Shown here: positions 13,980 to 23,272 of the stretch, piece after piece | How positions within the stretch are numbered: position 1 is the stretch's first letter | Layout: every line of letters begins with the position of its first letter | Assembly: GCA_013359135.1 (NCBI GenBank) | Contig: JABWCN010000020.1 | Coordinates: 1-64,000, forward strand | Length of the DNA stretch: 64,000 nucleotides | From: Pseudobdellovibrionaceae bacterium | Lineage (GTDB): Bacteria; Bdellovibrionota; Bdellovibrionia; Bdellovibrionales; Bdellovibrionaceae | Direction: 5' to 3' | Notes under the pieces: model-generated | What the model saw: the letters and a program-made list of their open reading frames with translations, nothing else | What the model was told of the DNA's origin: nothing | Database searches by the model: none | Translations under genes and position numbers: made by a program

Positions 13980-16476
13980 GGCATCGCTTTCTGAAGAGCT
14001 GCCATATTGGGAATTTTCAGACGCCCCAAGACCGCATTTAATTTTGAATGACGGTTCTTTGGTGAGTGGCATCAAGCTCTCGCTGCTGGATATTGAGTGC
14101 TTCGATGATAACGAAGTCAATCAGCTTGTGGCGAGGCTACGCGGAGTCCTTAACTCCATTTCAGAAAATACTTCTGTGCAGTTCTGTCTTTCGGTGGGCT
14201 CTGATTTTTCGGAAGTCCTAAGAAAACACTCGGAAAGAAAAACAACATCAATTCACCCATTGGTGGCAAGTATCGCAGACTATCGAGAAAAGAAACTTCA
14301 GGCTGCCTTAGAGTCTTCAGAACTCTATCGTCCTGAGCTTTCCATTTATCTACGCACACAGATGATCGGAGGAAAAAAACTTAGCTTCTTAAAGAAGCAA
14401 GAAGATTTCTCAGACAATGCAGCGAAGACATACGAAGAGACTTTGGAAATTCTTTTTCAGAACGTCGATACACTGATCTCGTCTTTTGCGTCTATTGGCC
14501 TCTATGGAAGACTTTTAGAGGTTCAGGAGATGCAGAGACATATCTATGGCTTCCTCAATCCAAAACGCTCTAAAGCGGAGCCTACGCCTAAGATAGTCAC
14601 ACCCAAAGAAGACAATCTTGAACGTGAAACTCTAGAGACTATGGAGTGGCTTGCAGAACAGTCACCACGCGAGCAACTGGTTTTTGGTGATCTAATTTTG
14701 GGGTTTGAGCAATTCACCTTAGATTCTCATCATCACAGGGTTGTAACTCTTAAAACTCTGCCTGAAGTGACCTTCGCAGGACAGCTCTCTACGTTTCTGC
14801 GTATGCCATTTCATTATGATTTGATGTTATCTTTTGAGGTTCCAAGTCAGGCCGATGAAATGGCGAAGCTTCAACAAAAAAGGAAGATGGCCCATTCGCT
14901 TGCAGCGACTTCGGGAAACAAGGCCAGCGACCTTGAAAGTGAAACGAAGCTTTCATCGACAGAAGAGCTTATTCGTGAACTCTTAAACACTGGACAAAGA
15001 ATCTATGCAGTCCAAATGAGCCTAGTCCTTCGCGCTCCGGCGACTGATGAAGGTGTAAAAAAGCTTAACCGCGAAGTCCGAGAAGTGCTTTCTCGTTTTC
15101 GTTCCCTTCAAGGTTCAGAAGGGCTTGAGGAATCCGTAGGCTCTTGGAAGATTTTTAAAGGCAATCTTCCAGGTGCGCCCGTAAAGCTTGAACGAGCAAA
15201 AAAGTTTAAGACGAACAACTTAGTCGATTTCATTCCGATCTATGGGCCACGCGAAGGAGACGATGATCCTGCGGTGATCTTTAGAAACAGGCTTAATGGC
15301 CTTGTGAGTTTTAATCCATTTGATTCAAGCCTTACGAACTATAATGCGTTGGTCACGGGTTCATCGGGAGCTGGAAAAAGTTTTTTGAATAACTGCATCC
15401 TTGCTCAAGAGCTTGCTCGCGGTCTTAGAGTCTTCATCATCGACATTGGAGGTTCTTATAAAAAGTTAACCGAAGCTTTGGGAGGTCAGTATCTTGAAAT
15501 GGATTTGTCCGATCAATACAGACTTAACCCATTCGATATTCCAGACCCCTCTCAAGAGCCTAGCAACCAAAAGATCAAATCTTTGTTAGCAGTCATCGAA
15601 AGCATGATCGCTGAAGATGAAAGGTCTAAACTTTCAAAGCTTGATCGAGTGCTTTTAGAGAAAACTGTCATCGAGCTTTATGAGGAAAAAAGAAGACAGA
15701 ATAAAGTACCTGTTCTTTCTGAACTCTCGGAGAGACTTGCCAAGAGTAAGGAATCCTCAATGGTTGATATTTCCAAAATCCTCTATATGTGGACTGGAAA
15801 TCGACCTTACGGAAAGTTGCTTGATGGCATTGGCTCTCTCAGAACAGATGCACCGATATGTACTTTCGATTTAAAAGGTCTCGGAAATTATCCTGATCTT
15901 CAAAGTGTAATGATCTTGATTCTCACGGACTTCATCTTGACTCAGGTCGAACAAGATAAGGTGAACAAAAAACGCATTATTTTAGATGAAGCTTGGCAAC
16001 TTTTGAAATCAAACGCTGCTGCTGGCTTCATGGAGTATTGCGCGAGAACTCTTAGAAAGACAGGCTCAGGAATTACATTCATCACTCAAGGGGTCGAAGA
16101 GATCGTCACAAGTCCGATTGGCCCTGCGATTATGAACAACACCGCGACGAAGTTTATCCTACTTCAGCGCGGTGATTCGGAAATCTTGAAGAACGCTCTC
16201 AAGCTGAACTCACAAGAGTTGAATCTGGTTTACTCGCTTGAACAACGTAAGGGTGAATTTTCAGAAGGCTTTATGATTGAAGGCGATCATCGTCAAGTGA
16301 TCCGTATTTATCCGAGTCCTTTTGAATATTGGCTTTCAACTTCAGATGCAAGTGACAATCGCCATATTCAGGAATTGAGAGAATCAGGTCTATCACTTGT
16401 TGATGCTATTGAAGCCGCTGCTCGCACATATCCAAATGGTATTGCTCAAGGAAAAGTTGAACCGGAGGTCGCATGA
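13957..16476 (+). CDS. virB4: VirB4/TraC-family secretion ATPase
   Basis: This 839-residue ATPase energises pilus assembly and DNA transfer. An N-terminal VirB4 domain of about 400 residues precedes the motor domain, with Walker A LVTGSSGAGKSFLNN at about residues 463-477 and Walker B RIILDEAWQLL at about 672. A conserved FITQGVEEI and the C-terminal arginine-finger region follow. Length is normal for the family. The start overlaps virB3 and the stop overlaps the next gene by 4 bp (ATGA). It is an essential component that identifies the cluster as a real type IV secretion system. Confidence 0.95.
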   Translation: MFQKKNTEASLSEELPYWEFSDAPRPHLILNDGSLVSGIKLSLLDIECFDDNEVNQLVARLRGVLNSISENTSVQFCLSVGSDFSEVLRKHSERKTTSIHPLVASIADYREKKLQAALESSELYRPELSIYLRTQMIGGKKLSFLKKQEDFSDNAAKTYEETLEILFQNVDTLISSFASIGLYGRLLEVQEMQRHIYGFLNPKRSKAEPTPKIVTPKEDNLERETLETMEWLAEQSPREQLVFGDLILGFEQFTLDSHHHRVVTLKTLPEVTFAGQLSTFLRMPFHYDLMLSFEVPSQADEMAKLQQKRKMAHSLAATSGNKASDLESETKLSSTEELIRELLNTGQRIYAVQMSLVLRAPATDEGVKKLNREVREVLSRFRSLQGSEGLEESVGSWKIFKGNLPGAPVKLERAKKFKTNNLVDFIPIYGPREGDDDPAVIFRNRLNGLVSFNPFDSSLTNYNALVTGSSGAGKSFLNNCILAQELARGLRVFIIDIGGSYKKLTEALGGQYLEMDLSDQYRLNPFDIPDPSQEPSNQKIKSLLAVIESMIAEDERSKLSKLDRVLLEKTVIELYEEKRRQNKVPVLSELSERLAKSKESSMVDISKILYMWTGNRPYGKLLDGIGSLRTDAPICTFDLKGLGNYPDLQSVMILILTDFILTQVEQDKVNKKRIILDEAWQLLKSNAAAGFMEYCARTLRKTGSGITFITQGVEEIVTSPIGPAIMNNTATKFILLQRGDSEILKNALKLNSQELNLVYSLEQRKGEFSEGFMIEGDHRQVIRIYPSPFEYWLSTSDASDNRHIQELRESGLSLVDAIEAAARTYPNGIAQGKVEPEVA

Positions 16477-17183
16477 GTATGAAGAAAAGGATTCTTACGA
16501 TTCTTCTTTGCTTCACTTTGATTACCCCGAGGCCAGCAAAAGCTGACTTATTTGGCGGAGACGTTGCAGTTCTTGTTCAGATTCTAGCTCAGGCAATCAA
16601 ACAGCTCTATGAGCTTCAACGAATTGTCAGCACTGGACAAGATTCTCTAAGCTTAATGAGAGACATTAATAGAGGGATTCGTGACGGGCTTGCAGTCATC
16701 AGGATCATCAACCCGAAATTCAATCCTGGGCTTTACGGAGGACTTGAAACAACAGATCAGGTTCAGCGAGCAATTGAAGACCTTTATGGAGCGATCCCTC
16801 AGACTAGCGAGTATCGTTTGCAAGAAGCACAAGACCGATCCGTGTCTGAAAGCATTGCCATGAACGGCACTCTTTTTCAGTACGCAGACAGTGTGGACGA
16901 AGAAACGAAAAGGATCATTGCCCACTCTCAATCAACGAACCCGCAAGGTTCGGCAAAGCTCACGAATCAGTCTCTTGCTGTTTTGATCGGAGTCACAACT
17001 CAAGTGCTTCGTACTAATTCGATGATGTTGAAGATGATGGGGCAAAACATGGCCCTCTCAAACAGGAAAGAAAAACTCCAAGCGACTCAGTTTAAGTCTC
17101 AATACGAAGGCATCTCCAATGCTTTGGGTGCGCTTCCAAAGGAAACGAACTTGAGTCCACTTGGCTCAGGAGCTGGGAGGTAG
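16473..17183 (+). CDS. VirB5/TrbJ-like secreted pilus component
   Basis: This 236-residue protein has a signal peptide (ILTILLCFTLITPRPAKA) and a long, mainly helical mature domain (VLVQILAQAIKQLYELQRIV and on), as in TrbJ/VirB5 minor pilus proteins at the pilus tip. It starts at the ATG overlapping the virB4 stop; an ATG two codons later is also possible. It precedes a polytopic VirB6-like gene, the standard order. Sequence similarity in this family is weak, so the call rests on position, size and fold. Confidence 0.7.
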   Translation: MSMKKRILTILLCFTLITPRPAKADLFGGDVAVLVQILAQAIKQLYELQRIVSTGQDSLSLMRDINRGIRDGLAVIRIINPKFNPGLYGGLETTDQVQRAIEDLYGAIPQTSEYRLQEAQDRSVSESIAMNGTLFQYADSVDEETKRIIAHSQSTNPQGSAKLTNQSLAVLIGVTTQVLRTNSMMLKMMGQNMALSNRKEKLQATQFKSQYEGISNALGALPKETNLSPLGSGAGR

Positions 17184-17186
17184 TTC

Positions 17187-18077
17187 ATGCCACAGTTTGA
17201 ACTTTTAGGATCGCTTGCGCGTGACCTCCATCAAGAGTTTGTGAATATGTACTATCTTCTACTACCAGTGTTCTTTTCTCTGGCAGTCGTTGTGGCATGG
17301 TTTCGCAATCCCACTGGAAGTCCTGAGTTCTTGGACATTGTTAAAAGAGCAATCATTGCGACGATTTTACTGGTGGCGTTTCCTGATATTAGCAAAGCGA
17401 TTCTTTATGTGGCTGATGGGATCACTGAGAAGATCGACAAACTTAATAGTCTTGATACGTTGATCCGAATGGCACAGGAGAAATCCGACAGCTATTCGAT
17501 GTCAGCAACAAGTATGCTCTTGCAGTTTAATGATCTGATAATCGCAACATTGTCATTCTTGAGTTATCTCGTTCTTTATATTGCTCGGTATCTCACAATA
17601 GCGATGTATCACTTCTTTTGGATCTTCTTTATGATCTCAGCTCCGTTGCTCCTGCTATTCAATCTTTTTGAAGGAACACAGCAAATCACAAAGAACCTCT
17701 TTAAGGGAATGATCGAGGTTGCTTGTTGGAAAATTGTCTGGGCCATTTTGGGTGCGATGCTCGCAGCACTTTCTTTTGGGGATATGTATCGAACAGAAGG
17801 AAGTTATCTCGTCATCATCGTTATGAACTTCGTGATCGCCGTTGCCATGTTAATGACTCCAATGATGGTGAAGTCTCTTGTTGGTGGAGGACTTCAATCC
17901 ATGTCTTCTAGTATTGGCGCGGCTACTGTTGCTGCGATGGCAACTGCTCCAGCGAAAGCTGTAGCCGCTGTTAATACTTCGAGAGGTGCTATTAACGGAG
18001 CTGGTAACTATGTCCAAGGTCATCTCAATGCTCGACGTGAGCGACAAGCTGAAGAACGCAAAAGGTATATGTATTAA
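17187..18077 (+). CDS. VirB6/TrbL-like polytopic channel protein
   Basis: This 296-residue inner-membrane protein has about six hydrophobic segments (for example YYLLLPVFFSLAVVVAWF, ATILLVAFPDISKAILYVA, FFWIFFMISAPLLLLFNLF) and a basic C-terminal tail (RRERQAEERKRYMY). VirB6/TrbL proteins form part of the inner-membrane translocation channel and have this topology. It lies directly after the VirB5-like gene with a 3-bp gap. Confidence 0.8.
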   Translation: MPQFELLGSLARDLHQEFVNMYYLLLPVFFSLAVVVAWFRNPTGSPEFLDIVKRAIIATILLVAFPDISKAILYVADGITEKIDKLNSLDTLIRMAQEKSDSYSMSATSMLLQFNDLIIATLSFLSYLVLYIARYLTIAMYHFFWIFFMISAPLLLLFNLFEGTQQITKNLFKGMIEVACWKIVWAILGAMLAALSFGDMYRTEGSYLVIIVMNFVIAVAMLMTPMMVKSLVGGGLQSMSSSIGAATVAAMATAPAKAVAAVNTSRGAINGAGNYVQGHLNARRERQAEERKRYMY

Positions 18078-18095
18078 AAAAAAGGAAAATGAACT

Positions 18096-18686
18096 ATGCA
18101 AGAATCAAAAACAATCGGACTTAAAAACTCGCAGCTCCCTAAAATGGTTGGAGAACTACTGCACTCGAACCAATTTCTGAAAGTTTTTGCACTTTCAGCT
18201 CTCGCTCTTGTCTTTATAGGGCTTGGAGTGACTATGGTCATGGCAATGAAAGAGCCTACAGTCATCACACTTGGCTCTGATGGAAAATCTCTTGAAAGAA
18301 CTAATCAGCCAAAAGCGGAAGATCAAATCCGTGAAGGTATCAAACGCTATCTTGAAAAACGTTATCAGTGGGAACCTGAAAGCGTGATTAAGAAGCTCAA
18401 GGATTCAGAACAGTTCATCACTCCACAGGCTCTCAAGGCTTTTCAAGTAGCCGTCGCCAATGTCGCAAAATTTTCTACGGAAAAGATTGTTTCTCAAAAG
18501 GTCTATCCAGAAAAAATTGAAATTGATCTGACAAAACAAACGGCACTCATTACTGGCGACCGTGTAACTTCAATTCAAGGATTGAAAGCCGCTGGAAACC
18601 TGAAACTTGAACTTACTTTTGAAGGTGGGCCTCGCACACAGGAAAATCCTTGGGGCATCTACATTTCAAAAGAACGTGAAGAATAA
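18096..18686 (+). CDS. VirB8/TraE-like assembly factor
   Basis: This 196-residue protein has a short cytoplasmic N-terminus, one membrane segment (VFALSALALVFIGLGVTMVM, about 29-48) and a periplasmic domain of about 145 residues ending in beta strands. This is the bitopic layout of VirB8 and F-type TraE, which bridge the inner-membrane platform and the core complex. Its position after the VirB6-like gene and before the VirB9-like gene is as expected. Confidence 0.8.
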   Translation: MQESKTIGLKNSQLPKMVGELLHSNQFLKVFALSALALVFIGLGVTMVMAMKEPTVITLGSDGKSLERTNQPKAEDQIREGIKRYLEKRYQWEPESVIKKLKDSEQFITPQALKAFQVAVANVAKFSTEKIVSQKVYPEKIEIDLTKQTALITGDRVTSIQGLKAAGNLKLELTFEGGPRTQENPWGIYISKEREE

Positions 18687-18715
18687 CGACTCATACTATT
18701 TGCGACACCATTTGA
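18684..18715 (+). repeat. intercistronic repeat copy 2 (before virB9-like gene)
   Basis: Second copy of the element at 13277-13306, again starting exactly at a TAA stop codon and ending about 28 bp before the next ATG. The shared positions are TAACGACT, then CTA, then TTGCG, then TTTGA. Confidence 0.55.
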
Positions 18716-18742
18716 TTCTCCCAAACGAACACAAGGAGAATT

Positions 18743-19477
18743 ATGAAAATAAAACTTATCACGTTGTTGGCGTTTTCTCTTGCTGCAATGACCTCGGAGG
18801 CGAATCAAAGAGTCCGTCGAGTCGCTGTGCAGGGAGATCAAATCGTCACAGTAAAAACAAGTCTTGGTATTGCTACGATCATTCAAGTTCCAGATCGTCC
18901 TAACAGCGTTGTTGTTGGAGATCAGGATTCTTTTAAGGTGGAATATCTCGACCAAGCAATCACGATAAAACCGCTTTCTGGTGGGGCGAAAAGCAATCTC
19001 TATATCTATACCGATTGGAGGCGTTTCAATGTTGCTCTTATCTCAGGAAACGAGGCCATTGCTGATTATGTAGTTTATCTCGATATACCAAAAGAGAAAC
19101 CGCAAACCACATCCATCAAAGATTCAGGTATTAAGTGGACTGATTTAAAAAACTCACTCAAAAATGACACTCTTTCCCTAAGTGTAAAGCGTGTCGGAAG
19201 AACCAAGGAAGGTATCTTGCTTGTGGAGTTTTTAGTTTCATCAACAGTAAAGGAGGTATTTAAACCTGAATGGCTTTGGCTCACTCAATCTGGCGAGACT
19301 CAGCCAATTCACAATCTTTTTATGTCGGCACTTGAAGTGACACCACAGAGACCCATATCAGGTGTTCTTCAGATGAGAGAAATTGATCTCAATGTAAATG
19401 ATCCAGTCCGAGTTGAACTGAGAAGAAAAAGAACTTCATATCTCACAATCCAAAAGGTCACTTCATGGAAGCGATAG
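18743..19477 (+). CDS. VirB9/TraK-like outer-core protein
   Basis: This 244-residue protein has a signal peptide (MKIKLITLLAFSLAAMTSEA) and is otherwise rich in beta strands. An N-terminal half resembles the TraK/secretin-like domain (VKTSLGIATIIQVPDRPNSV, YIYTDWRRFNVALISG). A C-terminal half resembles the VirB9 domain that binds the VirB7 lipoprotein. Ribosome site AAGGAG is six bases upstream. With the VirB10-like protein and the lipoprotein at 22077 it would form the outer-membrane core complex. Confidence 0.75.
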   Translation: MKIKLITLLAFSLAAMTSEANQRVRRVAVQGDQIVTVKTSLGIATIIQVPDRPNSVVVGDQDSFKVEYLDQAITIKPLSGGAKSNLYIYTDWRRFNVALISGNEAIADYVVYLDIPKEKPQTTSIKDSGIKWTDLKNSLKNDTLSLSVKRVGRTKEGILLVEFLVSSTVKEVFKPEWLWLTQSGETQPIHNLFMSALEVTPQRPISGVLQMREIDLNVNDPVRVELRRKRTSYLTIQKVTSWKR

Positions 19478-19491
19478 CAAAGGAGGTGTAT

Positions 19492-20454
19492 TTGGAAGGC
19501 TTTAAAAATTATTTTTTGAAACAACCCAAGCCTTTCACTTCTAAACGAGAAGTAAATTGGCCGAAGGTGCAAACGTGGGCGATATCATTTGTTTGTGCTT
19601 TGATTATAGGAATTATTGTTATTCCTAGTTCGAAACCAGATCAAGAAACTTTCCACGAAAAAGCCGAAAGAGGAAGTCTGGCCAAAGCTCTACCTGCTGA
19701 AAATGATCCGACACAAGAGACGATCAGACAGCTTCAAGAGTCACAAGTAAATGTCGGAAAAATTCCTGGCTCACTTGATAATCTTTATCGACCAAGTAGC
19801 CCTGCTGGTTCAGGTGGTGGTGGGCGAAGTGATCAAGACCGTAGTGCTTCGATGATCTTAAGTCGTGGAGGAACTGATGCTAGAACTCAGCTATCTGCGG
19901 GAGCAAGGGTGTCTATTCGCTTAAGTGGAAAAGTGACAATAGCAAATCAAGGGTTGCCTGTCGTAGGGATCGTTTCTGATGATGTTTCTGCGGAAAGCGG
20001 AATTGCGATTCCAAGCGGTTCAAAGGTTCTGGGAGATGCTTCTTTTGATGAAGAATCCGAACGGGCCTCAATCTCTTGGCGCTCTATCATCCTACCAGAT
20101 GGAAGAGAAAGACCATTTTCGGCCATCGGTATTGGTCGTGACGGACAAGTTGGTGTTAACGGCAAAGTCCACTCTGACGGCGTAAAAAATGCTGTAGGAC
20201 AAACGCTTACTCGATTCGTAGGAGCTTATGCTGCTGGCTCGATGAATACTGGGGCTTTCGGAGCAAATCAGGGAGGTCACGAAAATGGTCTTCGCAATGC
20301 TGTTGCTCAAACTGCGACTGATCGAGCAAACGCAATGGGCGAAGAACTTCAAAAGGAACGCAAATGGATTGAGCTACAAAGTGGTTCTGAAACTTTCGCT
20401 GTCTTGAATCAACCTTTCACTTTCAGGGATGCTGGAGCCACTAATGGAAGATAA
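19492..20454 (+). CDS. virB10: VirB10/TrbI-like core-complex protein
   Basis: This 320-residue protein has one N-terminal membrane segment (VQTWAISFVCALIIGIIVIP), a Pro/Gly/Ser-rich periplasmic linker (SSPAGSGGGGRSDQDRS) and a C-terminal beta-barrel domain with the antenna region (AAGSMNTGAFGANQGGHENG). VirB10 spans from inner to outer membrane and gates the channel. I place the start at TTG 19492, five bases after a near-perfect ribosome site AGGAGGTG. ATG 19465 lies within the preceding gene and has no ribosome site. The end overlaps the coupling-protein gene. Confidence 0.85.
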   Translation: MEGFKNYFLKQPKPFTSKREVNWPKVQTWAISFVCALIIGIIVIPSSKPDQETFHEKAERGSLAKALPAENDPTQETIRQLQESQVNVGKIPGSLDNLYRPSSPAGSGGGGRSDQDRSASMILSRGGTDARTQLSAGARVSIRLSGKVTIANQGLPVVGIVSDDVSAESGIAIPSGSKVLGDASFDEESERASISWRSIILPDGRERPFSAIGIGRDGQVGVNGKVHSDGVKNAVGQTLTRFVGAYAAGSMNTGAFGANQGGHENGLRNAVAQTATDRANAMGEELQKERKWIELQSGSETFAVLNQPFTFRDAGATNGR

Positions 20455-22060
20455 AAATAACTCTATTTCTCACGGAGAAAGAATCATCCTTGCTGGCTTG
20501 ATTCTACTTTTCGTAGTCAAAGGGGTTGAACGTTTGTGGAGCTGGATGCAATCGCCTCGTCACTTTATCCTAGTGGCGGGGCTTTTACTTCTAATCCTCA
20601 TTCCTGTTGGCAAAATACTCTGGGACAAGATTAAAAAGAAACGTGAAAAAACACTATTTGAAAAAACAATTACTGCTCAAATTGATGACTCCGTTTTCTG
20701 TGGGACTTCTGACAACGGAGAAGATATTTGGATTAAACCACGACAAAGGTCTATGCACACACAAGTCATCGGCACGACTAATGCTGGTAAAACTGAAAGT
20801 GTAATTCTTCCGTGGGCGATACAAGACATTCACTCAGGAAAAGGTCTTTTACTTATCGACGGAAAGGCAGACAACTCTCTAATTGATAAACTTTGGGCCT
20901 ATACCAAACAAGCACAACGTGAAAGTGATTTTAAACTCTTTAGTCTTAGCCGTAGAGAACAGTCTTTTCAGTTTAATCCTTTACTTGGTGGAACTGCTGA
21001 AGAGATCACAGAGCGTATCTTTAATTCATTTGATTTTGAAAATCCGTATTACCGCAGTCTTCAATATGAAGTGATGAATCAGGTAATGAGAATCTTTGAG
21101 GCTTCAAATACAACACCAACCTTTCAACGACTTCATCAAGCGATTTCACGTCCGAAAGTGATGGAGGAAATAGCAAAGGTAGTACAAGACCCTGAAGTTC
21201 GACGCTGGTATGTGACTTATTGTGAAATGTCTCCCAAGGATCGAGAAGAACGCACAAGTGGTCTTCTTTCAGCAATTGGACACTTTGCCTTTGGTGATAA
21301 TGCAAGACTATTTAATCCAGAAGAAGGTGCAATAACGATTGATGAAGCATTAAGAACGAATCAGATCGTTTACTTTCAGCTACCAGTACTTCTCTCTCCC
21401 TTTTTAGGAAAGGCAACTGGAAAGCTCGTTCTTCAATCTTTACAAGCGGCCGTGGCGAACCGCCATAGACTCGCTCAAGGAGTTGAGAAAAAGTTTTTTA
21501 GCGTCTTCCTCGACGACTTTTCTGAATATCTTTATGAGGGATTTATTTCGATCTTGAACAAATCAAGATCGGCCAATGTAGGAATCGTATTCGCCCACCA
21601 AGCTTTAGGAGACATTACTGTTCTTGGTGATTCTGTTGCAAATTCGATTCTTACAAATGCGAATCTTAAAGTTTTTATGCGTGGTAATGATCCAGATTCG
21701 GCTGAGTATTTCTCTAAGGTCATCGGAACACTCACCTCTACTAAATTCACAGAACGCCAGTCCAAGACATTATTTGGGGTGAATAAAAGTGGCGAGATGT
21801 CGGTTCGTGATGTCGAGGAATTCACGATTCACCCCAATGTCTTCAAAAAAGATTTAGGTGTGGGTGAAGCTATTATGATTGTGCCACATGAACGTGGGGC
21901 AAAAACCGTGAGGATTAAATTTAGTAAAACAGATGATCTTGAACCAGAAGTCATGCCACAGATTGCAAAAACTATAATGCCACTGCTTGAAGAAATGGAA
22001 TTGAAACCTAAAAAAGTTCAATCAGACAAAGTAAACAGTGCTCTTGAAAACGCTGCTTAA
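20444..22060 (+). CDS. virD4: VirD4/TraD-type coupling protein
   Basis: This 538-residue ATPase carries the relaxase-DNA complex to the secretion channel. Two N-terminal membrane segments (IILAGLILLFVVKGVERL and FILVAGLLLLILIPVGKIL) precede the motor domain, with Walker A VIGTTNAGKTESVILPW and a Walker B-like FFSVFLDDFSEYL followed by FAHQALGDI. I prefer ATG 20444, which has GGAG seven bases upstream, over ATG 20429. It overlaps the VirB10 stop by 11 bp. Its presence shows the system is built for DNA transfer and not only for protein secretion. Confidence 0.9.
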   Translation: MEDKNNSISHGERIILAGLILLFVVKGVERLWSWMQSPRHFILVAGLLLLILIPVGKILWDKIKKKREKTLFEKTITAQIDDSVFCGTSDNGEDIWIKPRQRSMHTQVIGTTNAGKTESVILPWAIQDIHSGKGLLLIDGKADNSLIDKLWAYTKQAQRESDFKLFSLSRREQSFQFNPLLGGTAEEITERIFNSFDFENPYYRSLQYEVMNQVMRIFEASNTTPTFQRLHQAISRPKVMEEIAKVVQDPEVRRWYVTYCEMSPKDREERTSGLLSAIGHFAFGDNARLFNPEEGAITIDEALRTNQIVYFQLPVLLSPFLGKATGKLVLQSLQAAVANRHRLAQGVEKKFFSVFLDDFSEYLYEGFISILNKSRSANVGIVFAHQALGDITVLGDSVANSILTNANLKVFMRGNDPDSAEYFSKVIGTLTSTKFTERQSKTLFGVNKSGEMSVRDVEEFTIHPNVFKKDLGVGEAIMIVPHERGAKTVRIKFSKTDDLEPEVMPQIAKTIMPLLEEMELKPKKVQSDKVNSALENAA

Positions 22061-22076
22061 AAAGTTAGGAGAAAGC

Positions 22077-22520
22077 ATGGGAAAACAAAAAAATAAATTA
22101 ATTTTAATCTTGAGCCTATCAATATTGTTGCTACAGACAGGTTGCTCATCAATGGGAAAATCAATGGGTCTCGGTGGGACGATTGGCGCAGGAACTGGAG
22201 CCGCATTGGGTGGGATTGTTGACCCTGGAAAAAACGGACAATATCGCACCCGCAATGTCATCATCGGTGCTGGCGTGGGTGCTATTGCAGGAACACTCGC
22301 AGCAGCATCAATCCATGATAGCAATGAACGCGACAAGGAGCTTGCTTATCTAAAAGGACAAGAGGCCCAAAGAAAATCGTCTAAAGGACAATCTGTTCCA
22401 TCACTACAGCAACCCAAAGTTGAAGCTGTTTGGGTTGAAAGCAAAGTTGTTGGCAACCGTTACATCGAAGGTCACTTTGAGTACATCATCACAGAGCCTA
22501 CACGTTGGGAGGCTCCTTAA
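22077..22520 (+). CDS. glycine-zipper lipoprotein of the transfer system
   Basis: This 147-residue lipoprotein has the lipobox LLLQTGCSS at about residues 14-22. A glycine-rich double zipper follows (GTIGAGTGAALGGIVDPG and IIGAGVGAIAGTLAAAS), then a charged segment and a C-terminal beta region. I use ATG 22077, which follows AGGAG. An upstream ATG at 22038 would bury the signal peptide behind residues encoded by the virD4 end. It probably plays the VirB7/TraV part of anchoring the core complex in the outer membrane (position and lipidation; no direct sequence match recognised). Confidence 0.7.
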   Translation: MGKQKNKLILILSLSILLLQTGCSSMGKSMGLGGTIGAGTGAALGGIVDPGKNGQYRTRNVIIGAGVGAIAGTLAAASIHDSNERDKELAYLKGQEAQRKSSKGQSVPSLQQPKVEAVWVESKVVGNRYIEGHFEYIITEPTRWEAP

Positions 22521-23269
22521 TGAAATATACTCACGGTCGCAGGCTTTCAAAAAATACTGTTGAGGCCGTGAGGTTTGTTGCAAAGGTTGGGGCCATGAGC
22601 CGTGAAACTTGGTACGAATTGTTTGCTCAAGGAACTCTCCGCTGGCGACAAATGCAACTTCAACATTTGATTGATCGAAGAATATTTAAGCGACATACCA
22701 GCAAGCACGGACACAATGCTGTTGTGATTGACACTTTCGGAGTTGAGCTTATCAAAGAAATGAAGTGGCAACACGTTCACTCTATCTATCCACACTTCAT
22801 CGAACATGATGAAACTGTAGGAACTGGACTTTGGAAATTAGAAAAAGCTGGCATCTGCCAAAAATGGATAACCGAAAGTGAAATGAAGATTCAGAAGTCT
22901 GCCAGCTTTAGGTTGGAAGTTCAGGAAGGTGGTTTTAAATATCCAGATGCCGTGTTCAAACTCCAAGGAAATCTCAATACTCCAATTGTGGCGGTTGAAT
23001 ATGAAAGAACAGCAAAGACTAACTGGCGATATAACAAAGCTATACGCGCCTACAGTGAAGCGTACGATTTTGGTTTTGTTTTCTTTGTTGTTGAAAACAA
23101 TGCCATTGAAAAGACCATTCAAAGGGCCATGAAATACATTGGTGATGGAAGACTGAATTCACGAATCGGTTTTATTAGTATTGAGGATTGGAAAATGAAT
23201 CCCGCAAGCGCAGAACTCCGAGGACTCAAGATGTGTCAGAGTTTAAAGGAACTCTCCTCGAAAATTTGA
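22520..23269 (+). CDS. replication-relaxation family protein, candidate relaxase
   Basis: This 249-residue protein has an N-terminal winged helix (SRETWYELFAQGTLRWRQMQ) and a C-terminal PD-(D/E)xK-like core: FKYPDAVFKLQ, then PIVAVEYERTAKTNWRYNKA with the acid pair and downstream lysine/tyrosine. This arrangement (PDA…EvDrgT…K…Y) matches the Replic_Relax family found on plasmids and conjugative elements. The start ATG 22520 overlaps the TAA of the lipoprotein gene. No classical relaxase with an HUH triad is present in the window, and a nested inverted repeat like an oriT lies right after this gene. It is therefore the best candidate for origin recognition or nicking (inference). Confidence 0.65.
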   Translation: MKYTHGRRLSKNTVEAVRFVAKVGAMSRETWYELFAQGTLRWRQMQLQHLIDRRIFKRHTSKHGHNAVVIDTFGVELIKEMKWQHVHSIYPHFIEHDETVGTGLWKLEKAGICQKWITESEMKIQKSASFRLEVQEGGFKYPDAVFKLQGNLNTPIVAVEYERTAKTNWRYNKAIRAYSEAYDFGFVFFVVENNAIEKTIQRAMKYIGDGRLNSRIGFISIEDWKMNPASAELRGLKMCQSLKELSSKI

Positions 23270-23272
23270 AAT

